Below are positions 1 to 5,299 of a stretch of DNA of 6,758 nt, piece after piece (position 1 is the stretch's first letter; the number at the start of each line of letters is the position of its first letter). The DNA is from Phycisphaerales bacterium (GTDB lineage Bacteria; Planctomycetota; Phycisphaerae; Phycisphaerales; UBA1924): assembly GCA_026982035.1 (NCBI GenBank), contig JALSHW010000010.1, forward strand, positions 1 through 6,758, written 5' to 3'. A program made the translations under genes and the position numbers. The notes under the pieces are model-generated. The model had not been told where the DNA came from. It did no database searches and saw only the letters and a program-made list of their open reading frames with translations.

Positions 1-519
1 CCCAACCCCCACCTTGACGCTCAACTCATCCCCATCAACCAACGACCGCAAAAAATACGGATGATGCCCAACCCCCCCAGGCATCGGCCCATCCCCCAGA
101 TTCGTCAAATCCAAATCAATCTCAACCATCCCCTTCCCAATCTCCACCCGAAACACCGCCCCGAACGCAAACGGAAAGTTCACTCCATCCACCAGCCGAG
201 AGTCAAACACAAACCGCCCCGTATAAGGCGACCGATCCGCAATCGCCCACCCATGATCCCGCCCAACCCCATGAATCGCCGACCCATCGGGATGGTTGGA
301 TTCCAACTGATGTTCCGCTCCCTCAAACACAAATCGACCACCCTTGATCCGATTTGTCCAAGGCACCATCAAAAAACTTCCCGTCCCATCAGCCCCAGAC
401 CGAAGCACATCAAACCACTCCCCAGCAAGCCCACAAATCTCCAAAGAATCAATCCGACACCCATGCGTCGGATCAATCACCACCCGGATCGTTTCATTGG
501 AAAGCTCAATCGTGGACAT
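1..519 (-). CDS. Aldose 1-epimerase (mutarotase) family protein, 3' part outside window
   Basis: The minus strand is open from ATG at 519-517 to the window edge, giving 173 N-terminal residues of a protein that is usually about 290-350 long. Family members interconvert alpha and beta anomers of aldoses in the cytoplasm. Visible family marks: the PWTNRI-GGRF-F segment at residues 53-65, with the conserved Asn-Arg of the sugar pocket; AIHG at 81-84, where His83 matches the first catalytic His of GalM; and GHHPYF at 151-156, where His153 matches the second. The catalytic Glu lies in the missing C-terminal part. The start is firm because an in-frame TAG lies four codons upstream (529-531). No good Shine-Dalgarno sequence lies directly before this ATG. 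Codons end mostly in G or T (GGG, GAT, TTT, CGG), the mirror of the C/A-ending plus-strand genes. The exact sugar cannot be told; it could be a YeaD-like or GalM-like member. Confidence 0.9.
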   Translation of the reverse strand, partial: MSTIELSNETIRVVIDPTHGCRIDSLEICGLAGEWFDVLRSGADGTGSFLMVPWTNRIKGGRFVFEGAEHQLESNHPDGSAIHGVGRDHGWAIADRSPYTGRFVFDSRLVDGVNFPFAFGAVFRVEIGKGMVEIDLDLTNLGDGPMPGGVGHHPYFLRSLVDGDELSVKVGVG

Positions 520-528
520 GATCCAACT

Positions 529-556
529 CTAGCCCGGAATCATGATCGGACCCTCC
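529..556 (-). promoter_or_regulatory. Upstream mini-ORF (Met-Ile-Pro-Gly-stop) with strong ribosome-binding site before the epimerase gene
   Basis: On the minus strand GGAGGG (556-551) is followed after 7 bases by ATG (543-541), two codons short of glycine, then Gly and TAG (531-529). The stop lies 9 bases before the epimerase ATG and is in the same reading frame. The best ribosome-binding site in this leader therefore serves a four-codon ORF, not the gene. It could work as a reinitiation or attenuating mini-ORF. It could also be a nonsense mutation that removed the original first eight codons, or chance. The positions are seen directly; the role is inferred. Confidence 0.4.
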
Positions 557-694
557 AATCAAGTCCGATTACCAATCCCTCTCACCCAGCCCGAACAGAT
601 GGTCCATCCGGCCGACCCAACATGACGAAACTTGCGCATTTTCCGACAAGATATCCAAGACTCCTTGTAGCCACCCGATGAAGGCACATGGAAC

Positions 695-719
695 TCAACC
701 CAAACAGCAAACGGGTTGA
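695..719. repeat. Inverted repeat, 7-bp stem with 11-base loop
   Basis: TCAACCC (695-701) pairs with GGGTTGA (713-719) around an 11-base A-rich loop. It sits about 80 bases before the start of the coiled-coil gene and has no T-run after it, so it does not look like a terminator. It could be an operator or a leader hairpin; nothing else supports either role. Confidence 0.35.
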
Positions 720-746
720 TCCATGCAAGGGTCGGTCAACAGATAT

Positions 747-786
747 TTGGGACAGACACTTGGGACAGGCAGTAGGGACCGGGAGG
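747..786 (+). promoter_or_regulatory. TTGGGACAG direct repeat and GGGAGG ribosome-binding site before the coiled-coil gene
   Basis: TTGGGACAG occurs at 747-755 and again at 760-768, 13 bases apart. It is followed by the related AGGGACC and then GGGAGG at 781-786, which lies 10 bases before the ATG at 797. The GGGAGG is a credible Shine-Dalgarno sequence and fixes the start. The repeated element may be a binding site for a regulator or a small drift repeat. Confidence 0.5.
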
Positions 787-796
787 ATACAAATCG

Positions 797-3238
797 ATGA
801 GCAACAACGAACAACAATCATCACACAAAACCGGGCGCCTGACCTCTCGAAACAAAGGCAAGCCCCTCGATGCCCAGTCCCCGGAACTCAAACCCAAGAA
901 AGACTCCGACGAAGTCCTCGGTGCCATCGCAGGCGTCGAAAAACAACTCGAAGCCCTCCGAGACGCCCACGAAGAACAACGCAAAATCTCCGCAGAACTC
1001 GCCAGCCGCCGCGCTCAGATCGAAGAAACCGCCGAGCAGATCGAAGCCAGAGAGTCCGAACTCTCCACCCTAGAAGTCGAACTCGCCGAAATGCGCCAAG
1101 ACCTCGAAGATCGAGAAGCCGACATCGCCCAACGCGCCTCAGGCCTTGAACAACGCGAATCACAACTCGCCCAACATGCTGAATCCGTAGAAGGGCTCGA
1201 AGCCGTCGTTGAATCCAAGTCCAAAATAATCGACCAACGCATCGAAGAACTCGACAAGCAACTCCAAGGCATCTCCACCCGTAAGGAAGAATTGGCCAAA
1301 CTCGAAAAACAAGCCAAAGAACGCATCGAAACAGATCGCAAACTCGAAACTCAACTCGTCCAGCTCACCGAAGACCTCGAACAAACCAAAGCCCAACTCA
1401 CAGGCCGAGAAATCGAACTCAAAGAACGCGCCAAAGTCATCGAAGACCTCGCCATCCAAGCAGGCCGACTCGAAAAACAAATGGCCGACCTCTCCACCAA
1501 ATCCAAAACCGACGAAGATGAATCCCTCAAACTCGTTGACGAGATGCAAAACCAGCTCGACGATGCCCTAGAAAAAATCAAAGACCACGACCAAGCCATG
1601 AAGCGTGCTCTGGCTCGCATCGACGAACTCGAAGCCATCTCCAAATCCCGCGCCGACGATCTAAAAAAAGCCACAGACACAATCTCCAAGCTCGGCTCTG
1701 TTGAAAAATCACACGCCAAATCCATCGATCAAATCACCCAACTCAAAAACCAACTCAAGGACACCCAGTCCAAGTTCCAAGACGCTCAAAATCAACTCTC
1801 CAACGCACCGACCAACGATCAAATCAGTGAAATCCAGATCAAGCTCGACCAATCCACCGAACAACTCGCCAAAGCCAAATCCCACGCCTCCGATCTCCAA
1901 AAACAACTCGATTCAGTCGGCAAGTGCGCAACCGAAGAAGTCGAATCCTCCAAAGCCCAAATCGCAAAACTCACAGACGAACTCAACAAAGCCAAGTCCG
2001 AGCTCAACAATGCCAAGGCCAGCCGAGACCAAATCCAAAAAGACCTCCAAGCCAAACTCGACCAAGCCCTCAAATCCAGCAAGGACCTCCAAAACTCCTC
2101 AGGCACGCACCAAACCCAGATCAAAGATCTCCAAACCAAGCTCGCCGACCGCGATGCGCAGGTCGCCAAAATCCGCGCCAAGTACGATGAACTCTCCGAC
2201 CAAATCCTCACCGAGCAAACCACCGCCCAAGAAGCCCAAGCCCAAATCGAACAACTCAGCAACATGCTCGACGCCTCGGCCGCCCGCGAAAAAGAACTCA
2301 CCCAAGACATCGCCGATCTCAACGAACTCCTTGAAAAAGCAGAAACCGAAGGGTCTACAAAATCCGACGAGTGGACCGTCGCCCGCAAAGAACGCCTCAC
2401 CCGCGTCAAGTCCATTTTGCGTACACAATCCGACAAAATCCGCCGCGCCACCGAAGCCCTCCGCGACCGCTACGACCAGTGCGAAAAAGTCCTCCTCAAA
2501 CGCGCCGAACTCGTCGAGGCCTACCAAGCCGTCGCCGACGCCCAAGCCAAACTCGCCAAACGCGAAGCCCGCTCAGGCACACTTCTAGGGCTCTCAGGAC
2601 TCGGACTCCTCCTCATGATGATCGCCGGGCTCAGCTGGTTCGTCGCAGGCCAAGTCGCACCAGGCACCTACGCCTCCCGCGTCACCCTCACCGCAAAAGC
2701 AGGCGAACGCGTCCTCACCACAGAAGACATCGCCTCATGGCAAGGCTATGTCGAACAACTCATCACCGACCCACAGTTCGTCGAAAAAGCAGCCCACCGC
2801 ATGAAACGCCGAGGCATCCAAGAACTCGCCATCGCAGGCAACCTCAGCGCACACATGAGCGAATCCCTCGACATCATCAGCGCAGAACCAGGCAAAATCG
2901 AACTCGAATACCGAGGCGGCGGAGCAGCCAAAACCCAACGAATCCTCGACACCTACGCCCTGACACTCACCGCCCAAGCAAACGCCGCCCGCGCCCGGCG
3001 CATCGACGGGGCCCTCACCTCCATCAGTCAAAACGCCTCCGTCGGAGAAGCCCCCCTCGATACCGCCCGCATCGAAACCGCAGGCATGATCTTCGGTGGC
3101 TCCTCACTGGCAACCCTCACCTTCGGAGGAATCTTCTGGAGACGACTGGCCAAAGTCAAAGCAAACTTCGAACGCGACTCCCGTGTCGAACCACTCTTCG
3201 ACGAAGACTCCTGGCAAGTCGACGGCAAAGACGCCTAA
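797..3238 (+). CDS. Large coiled-coil inner-membrane protein with a Wzz-like C-terminal module
   Basis: This 813-residue protein is not a family I can name. Residues 1-45 are basic and polar, likely disordered. Residues about 48-590 are almost continuous charged heptad-type helix rich in Glu, Lys, Gln, Ala and Leu, with softer breaks near 335-345 and 432-440. A membrane helix follows at about 594-617, then about 140 residues outside the cytoplasm (618-759), a second helix at about 761-781, and a 32-residue tail. Arg/Lys on the outer ends of both helices (KREAR before, WRRLAK after) argues that the coiled coil and the tail are cytoplasmic. The loop has the order seen in Wzz/polysaccharide-copolymerase proteins: YASRV after the first helix, LITDPQFVEKAAHRMKRRG at about 655-673, an IELEYRG strand near 701-707, and a long helix before the second membrane segment. 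The start is set by GGGAGG at 781-786. A role in envelope polysaccharide export or as an inner-membrane scaffold is inferred. The long coiled coil also makes chance matches to SMC- or myosin-like proteins likely. Confidence 0.85.
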   Translation: MSNNEQQSSHKTGRLTSRNKGKPLDAQSPELKPKKDSDEVLGAIAGVEKQLEALRDAHEEQRKISAELASRRAQIEETAEQIEARESELSTLEVELAEMRQDLEDREADIAQRASGLEQRESQLAQHAESVEGLEAVVESKSKIIDQRIEELDKQLQGISTRKEELAKLEKQAKERIETDRKLETQLVQLTEDLEQTKAQLTGREIELKERAKVIEDLAIQAGRLEKQMADLSTKSKTDEDESLKLVDEMQNQLDDALEKIKDHDQAMKRALARIDELEAISKSRADDLKKATDTISKLGSVEKSHAKSIDQITQLKNQLKDTQSKFQDAQNQLSNAPTNDQISEIQIKLDQSTEQLAKAKSHASDLQKQLDSVGKCATEEVESSKAQIAKLTDELNKAKSELNNAKASRDQIQKDLQAKLDQALKSSKDLQNSSGTHQTQIKDLQTKLADRDAQVAKIRAKYDELSDQILTEQTTAQEAQAQIEQLSNMLDASAAREKELTQDIADLNELLEKAETEGSTKSDEWTVARKERLTRVKSILRTQSDKIRRATEALRDRYDQCEKVLLKRAELVEAYQAVADAQAKLAKREARSGTLLGLSGLGLLLMMIAGLSWFVAGQVAPGTYASRVTLTAKAGERVLTTEDIASWQGYVEQLITDPQFVEKAAHRMKRRGIQELAIAGNLSAHMSESLDIISAEPGKIELEYRGGGAAKTQRILDTYALTLTAQANAARARRIDGALTSISQNASVGEAPLDTARIETAGMIFGGSSLATLTFGGIFWRRLAKVKANFERDSRVEPLFDEDSWQVDGKDA

Positions 3239-3289
3239 GCCGTCAGGTACGGCCTAAGCCAAGAAACAACCAACCAAGAAGCAACCAAC
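3233..3289 (+). repeat. Two short direct repeats spanning the stop of the coiled-coil gene
   Basis: GCCTAAGCC occurs at 3233-3241, where it includes the TAA stop codon, and again at 3252-3260. A small inverted repeat, GCCGT (3239-3243) with ACGGC (3249-3253), lies between them. Directly after comes a tandem pair, AAGAAACAACCAAC (3261-3274) and AAGAAGCAACCAAC (3276-3289), matching at 13 of 14 positions. These look like local slippage or duplication products in a neutral 3' region. Confidence 0.6.
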
Positions 3290-3304
3290 TCGGACACCAA
3301 CGCA

Positions 3305-3336
3305 AACCGCCGCACCCATTTCAGAGTGCGGCGGTT
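3305..3336. terminator. Strong hairpin between convergent genes, probable two-way terminator
   Basis: AACCGCCGCAC (3305-3315) pairs perfectly with GTGCGGCGGTT (3326-3336), an 11-bp stem with a 10-base loop. It lies 66 bases after the stop of the coiled-coil gene and 65 bases beyond the stop of the anti-sigma gene. That is the right place to end both convergent transcripts. Neither side has a long T-run (GAAATTT follows on the plus strand), so it is not a textbook intrinsic terminator and may also act by stabilising 3' ends. Confidence 0.65.
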
Positions 3337-3356
3337 GAAATTTCCCACGAAGCCCA

Positions 3357-3368
3357 AGAGAGAGAGAG
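3357..3368. repeat. (AG)6 dinucleotide run
   Basis: Six AG units lie in the convergent intergenic region about 33 bases from the end of the anti-sigma gene. It is a small microsatellite-like run, unusual against the C/A-rich background of the plus strand. No function is evident. Confidence 0.6.
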
Positions 3369-3401
3369 GGCGTAATTTGTTCAACCACTTGTGCTCAATC
3401 C

Positions 3402-4280
3402 TTACAGTTCAGAATCCACACTCGTCATCAATGGCTCAGCATCCTCGATCGCATCAGTCATCCCCTGGTAAATCGCCAACCGACGATCACTCTTAAGATT
3501 CACCTGCACTTCAAAGTCCTCAAGCTCACCCTCAGAAGAGAAAGTCGCAACCTCGCGGACGATGTTGCCATCTTCGTCAAGCACCACCAAGCGGTACGGA
3601 TTCTCTTCGCTTGCTTTCATATTCTTGACAAACAATCGAGCCGAATCCCAATCCGGGTTGTACCACACCGAAGCCATCGAGGCCGACGCCCCATTGGACG
3701 ACACCATCGAAACCCGCTCGGTCGTCGAGTCAAACAAAGTGGACTCCAAGAACTCAGCCCCGATGCTGTTGTACATCTGGCTCAAAAAGACATCAGGAGA
3801 CATCTGGCTGTAGGCCTGGTTGTTGTTGGTCCATACGACACTCAACGCGATCGTCGCGGCCGCAAACCCGATCGTCGATGCACGCCACAAACGATGCACC
3901 CGTGGGGTCGTCGATAATTTCGGCTGTGCCCGACGCGACGATTGGGCCGCTACAGGTGTCTGAGAATCAATCCGGCCAGCAATCGCCTGTGTCGCAACAA
4001 TCGGTGCCGCAACTGAACCAGCCGCGATCCGTTGATCATTCTCCTGCTCACGCATCGCAGCACGCACCGCAGAAATCACCAACTCACGAAGCGCAGGGTC
4101 CGGCTCATTGCTGGGCATCAGATCACCAAAGTCGCTCATGCGAAGTGCTTCTTCACGCACCAGCAACTGCACCGATGCCGGGGCCGCCTCAAACGCGGCT
4201 TCAAAAGCGACGATCTCGTGGTCCTCGAGCAAACCAAGGGTGTGGAGCATGGTGTTTTCGATGAGTTGTTGAGTGTTCAT
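3402..4280 (-). CDS. RskA-like membrane-anchored anti-sigma factor, without zinc motif
   Basis: This 292-residue protein would bind and hold the ECF sigma factor encoded just upstream. Residues 1-75 form a helical N-terminal domain (HTLGLLEDHEIVAFEAAFEAAP) resembling the sigma-binding domain of RskA-type anti-sigma factors. A Pro/Ala/Gln-rich linker follows (about 85-128), then one membrane helix at about 134-150 preceded by RLWR, and a C-terminal domain outside the cytoplasm (about 157-275). The segment VWYNPDWDSARLFVKNM and YRLVVLDEDGNIV recalls the RskA C-terminal fold (strand, loop, then a YxLW-like strand and a D-x-G turn). There is no HxxxCxxC motif and no cysteine at all, so it is not a zinc or thiol-redox sensor. 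Its ATG overlaps the sigma stop codon in ATGA (4277-4280), which implies translational coupling. The C-terminal match is weak, so the name rests mainly on context and topology. Confidence 0.8.
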   Translation of the reverse strand: MNTQQLIENTMLHTLGLLEDHEIVAFEAAFEAAPASVQLLVREEALRMSDFGDLMPSNEPDPALRELVISAVRAAMREQENDQRIAAGSVAAPIVATQAIAGRIDSQTPVAAQSSRRAQPKLSTTPRVHRLWRASTIGFAAATIALSVVWTNNNQAYSQMSPDVFLSQMYNSIGAEFLESTLFDSTTERVSMVSSNGASASMASVWYNPDWDSARLFVKNMKASEENPYRLVVLDEDGNIVREVATFSSEGELEDFEVQVNLKSDRRLAIYQGMTDAIEDAEPLMTSVDSEL

Positions 4281-4993
4281 GAGGATACTTCTTCTTCTGT
4301 GCGTTCTCGAAGCCGAACGAGTGCTCGGCTCAACGCGGATTTAATCGTCCCCAAAGGGGTATCGAGTTCTTCACTAATCTGTCGCAAGGTCTGACCGCCC
4401 AGATACGCACGCATCACGACCGTGCGTTGGAGATCAGGCAGGGTGTCGACGCGAATCATCAACGCCCGAAAGTTCTCATCTCTTTCCATACGGGCAGAGA
4501 TTTCTTTGGTTGCAGGCGTATGCCGACCATTTCCATTGGCACCCGTACTCCCATCGTCAAACAACGATGTCTTGATCCGGGCACGCTTCCGACGCAACTT
4601 ATCCACAAGATGTCGTCGAGTCAGCAGCATCACCCAGGTCACCAACGCCGCTTTTCGAGGATCGTACCGATCCGCCGTCTTCCAAAGCCGGACAAAAATC
4701 TCCTGCACAGCATCATCGGCCTCATCCCGCGTCGGGAGCGACTGGATCGCCATACGAAACACCAACGACCCAAATCGGTCATAGAGTTCACCGATACCGG
4801 CTTCCTGGTTGGCTGCTACACGCTGCATCAACTCAAAATCAATCCTGCCTTGACCCGTAAAATCGCTCGCCTTCATCGCAGGCGTATGAGTCTCACCATC
4901 GTTGGATGGCTGATTCTGTCCGGGTTGTTCCGATTCTGTATTCATATTTCCCGGGTTCCACGAGTGTGCCCGGTGCCTGTGAAACGACCACAA
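4277..4993 (-). CDS. ECF RNA polymerase sigma factor, SigK-like group, probable TTG start
   Basis: A sigma-70 family factor of the extracytoplasmic-function type that directs RNA polymerase to its promoters. Numbered from the TTG start it has 238 residues. Region 2 lies at about 67-136 (ELYDRFGSLVFRMA, then DEADDAVQEIFVRLWK at 90-105, YDPRKAALVTWVMLLTRRHLVDKLRR). A Gly/Asn/Ser-rich linker covers 143-165. Region 4 lies at about 180-232 with the helix-turn-helix QTLRQISEELDTPLGTIKSALSRALVRLRE. It has no cysteine. The first codon is uncertain. TTG at 4993-4991 has the strong site AGGGAGGTG (5004-4996) just before it, while ATG at 4945 (residue 17) has only GGGA at short distance. Residues before about 45 look disordered under either choice. 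It is co-transcribed with the anti-sigma gene through a 4-base overlap. The YDP and LYDRFG wording is closest to SigK/RskA-type pairs. Confidence 0.9.
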   Translation of the reverse strand: MWSFHRHRAHSWNPGNMNTESEQPGQNQPSNDGETHTPAMKASDFTGQGRIDFELMQRVAANQEAGIGELYDRFGSLVFRMAIQSLPTRDEADDAVQEIFVRLWKTADRYDPRKAALVTWVMLLTRRHLVDKLRRKRARIKTSLFDDGSTGANGNGRHTPATKEISARMERDENFRALMIRVDTLPDLQRTVVMRAYLGGQTLRQISEELDTPLGTIKSALSRALVRLRERTEEEVSS

Positions 4994-4995
4994 GG

Positions 4996-5004
4996 CACCT
5001 CCCT
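4996..5004 (-). promoter_or_regulatory. Shine-Dalgarno AGGGAGGTG before the TTG codon of the sigma gene
   Basis: On the minus strand AGGGAGGTG ends two bases before TTG at 4993; the GGAGG core is four bases away. This is the best ribosome-binding site near the sigma gene and is too far from ATG 4945 (over 50 bases) to serve it. It supports the longer form with a TTG start, at a slightly short spacing. Confidence 0.6.
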
Positions 5005-5008
5005 ATAC

Positions 5009-5040
5009 GCCATAATCAACCAACGGATGCTTGCAAGTCC
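5009..5040 (-). promoter_or_regulatory. Possible sigma-operon promoter with GGACTTGCAA element
   Basis: On the minus strand GGACTTGCAA (5040-5031) is followed 16 bases later by TATGGC (5014-5009). Initiation would fall near 5002, within the ribosome-binding site, giving a very short leader. The -10 match is weak. The main support is that the same element, GGGCTTGCAA, stands at the -35 position facing the opposite gene at 5154-5163. This is a tentative call. Confidence 0.3.
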
Positions 5041-5105
5041 TTGAAATGGGCAATTTTCTGAATATTCAGACCTTCAAGGTCCTTATTGGACAATTCTGGA
5101 AATAT
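5029..5105. promoter_or_regulatory. Operator-like cluster upstream of the sigma operon: palindromes and imperfect direct repeat
   Basis: Three overlapping structures lie here. CTTGCAAG (5030-5037) is an 8-bp palindrome. TCTGAATATTCAGA (5057-5070) is a perfect 14-bp palindrome. GACCTT-C-AAGGTC (5069-5081) is an odd-centred inverted repeat overlapping it. In addition an imperfect direct repeat is seen: AAGTCCTT, CAATTTTCTG, AATAT at 5035-5065 against AAGGTCCTT, CAATTCTGG, AAATAT at 5076-5105. Such arrays are typical of dimeric repressor or activator sites, here placed to control the sigma operon. The sequence features are seen directly; binding is inferred, and no regulator is named. Confidence 0.5.
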
Positions 5106-5119
5106 GGCAAATGGTCGGG

Positions 5120-5140
5120 TTCAAATCAGTTCTGATTGAA
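5120..5140. repeat. Inverted repeat AATCAG-TT-CTGATT
   Basis: AATCAG (5124-5129) and CTGATT (5132-5137) form a perfect inverted repeat with a 2-base spacer. With one skipped base it extends to TTCA on the left (5120-5123) and GAA on the right (5138-5140). It lies 21 bases upstream of the pseudopilin promoter's -35 box, a usual place for an activator site. The half-site CTGATT recurs at 5147-5152. Confidence 0.4.
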
Positions 5141-5157
5141 TTATACCTGATTTGGGC

Positions 5158-5186
5158 TTGCAAAGCGTATGCGAACCCGTTATCTT
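5158..5186 (+). promoter_or_regulatory. Predicted promoter of the pseudopilin gene (TTGCAA-17-TATCTT)
   Basis: TTGCAA (5158-5163) and TATCTT (5181-5186) are separated by exactly 17 bases; each matches the vegetative consensus at four of six positions. Transcription would begin near 5193, giving a leader of about 107 bases that contains the folded elements at 5209-5280. The -35 box is part of the 10-base element shared with the divergent sigma operon, so recognition by the ECF factor instead of the housekeeping one is possible. Confidence 0.5.
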
Positions 5187-5208
5187 AGCCGTGCGTTAGT
5201 TATGGTGT

Positions 5209-5280
5209 GGCCGAATGAAAATTCGGTCAAGTCCGGGGACTCTTGTTGGCCCAGCAGGTTCCAACAAGTCGATACCGGAT
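5209..5280 (+). ncRNA. Structured 5' leader RNA before the pseudopilin gene, class unknown
   Basis: Two stable hairpins lie back to back. The first, 5209-5228, is an 8-bp stem (GGCCGAAT with ATTCGGTC, one G-U pair) closed by a GAAA tetraloop. The second has CTTGTTGG (5242-5249) pairing perfectly with CCAACAAG (5261-5268) around an 11-base loop. It can be extended outward by GAC/GTC and by GTCCGG (5231-5236) with CCGGAT (5275-5280), giving a long rod that ends four bases before the ribosome-binding site. The c-di-GMP-I signature bases, such as GCAAAG after the tetraloop helix, are not present, and I do not recognise any known riboswitch. It may be a translation-control leader, a protein-binding site or a 5' stabiliser. 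Confidence 0.45.
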
Positions 5281-5299
5281 ATAGAAGGTGGTCTATCTC

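Larger units (their letters stand above)
520..796. other. Divergent intergenic region between the epimerase and coiled-coil genes
   Basis: About 277 bases separate two divergent starts. No protein-like ORF is convincing here; the short ORFs on both strands lack family features. The region contains the mini-ORF described separately, a 7-bp hairpin at 695-719, a 9-base direct repeat (747-755 and 760-768) and the ribosome-binding site GGGAGG at 781-786. I could not find a -35/-10 pair convincing enough to call for either gene, though both promoters must lie in or near this stretch. Confidence 0.6.

Noticed and set aside
61..681. 206-codon plus-strand ORF rich in Pro, Arg and His
   Set aside because: It is the antisense shadow of the aldose epimerase gene, with low-complexity Pro/Arg/His content from the C-rich strand and no family motifs.
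582..824. 80-codon minus-strand ORF in the first intergenic region
   Set aside because: No ribosome-binding site of note, no recognisable motif, and it overlaps the start of the coiled-coil gene.
1160..2545. Long minus-strand ORFs opposite the coiled-coil gene, Phe/Gly/Glu/Leu-rich
   Set aside because: They are antisense shadows produced by the repeated GAA, CTC and GCC codons; no start signal or domain is seen.
797..2560. SMC, myosin or chromosome-segregation ATPase
   Set aside because: There is no Walker A or B motif or ABC signature; the likeness comes only from coiled-coil composition.
1701..2588. 295-codon plus-strand ORF inside the coiled-coil gene
   Set aside because: Ser/Lys/Pro-only composition from out-of-frame reading of C/A-ending codons; the main frame has clear heptads and a proper start.
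2371..3375. 334-codon plus-strand ORF overlapping the end of the coiled-coil gene
   Set aside because: Arg/His/Pro-rich frame shadow. It passes through the membrane segments of the true frame and through the terminator hairpin.
5193..5299. c-di-GMP (GEMM-I) riboswitch
   Set aside because: A GAAA tetraloop before a pilin-type gene is suggestive, but the conserved GCAAAG and the tetraloop-receptor pattern were not found.
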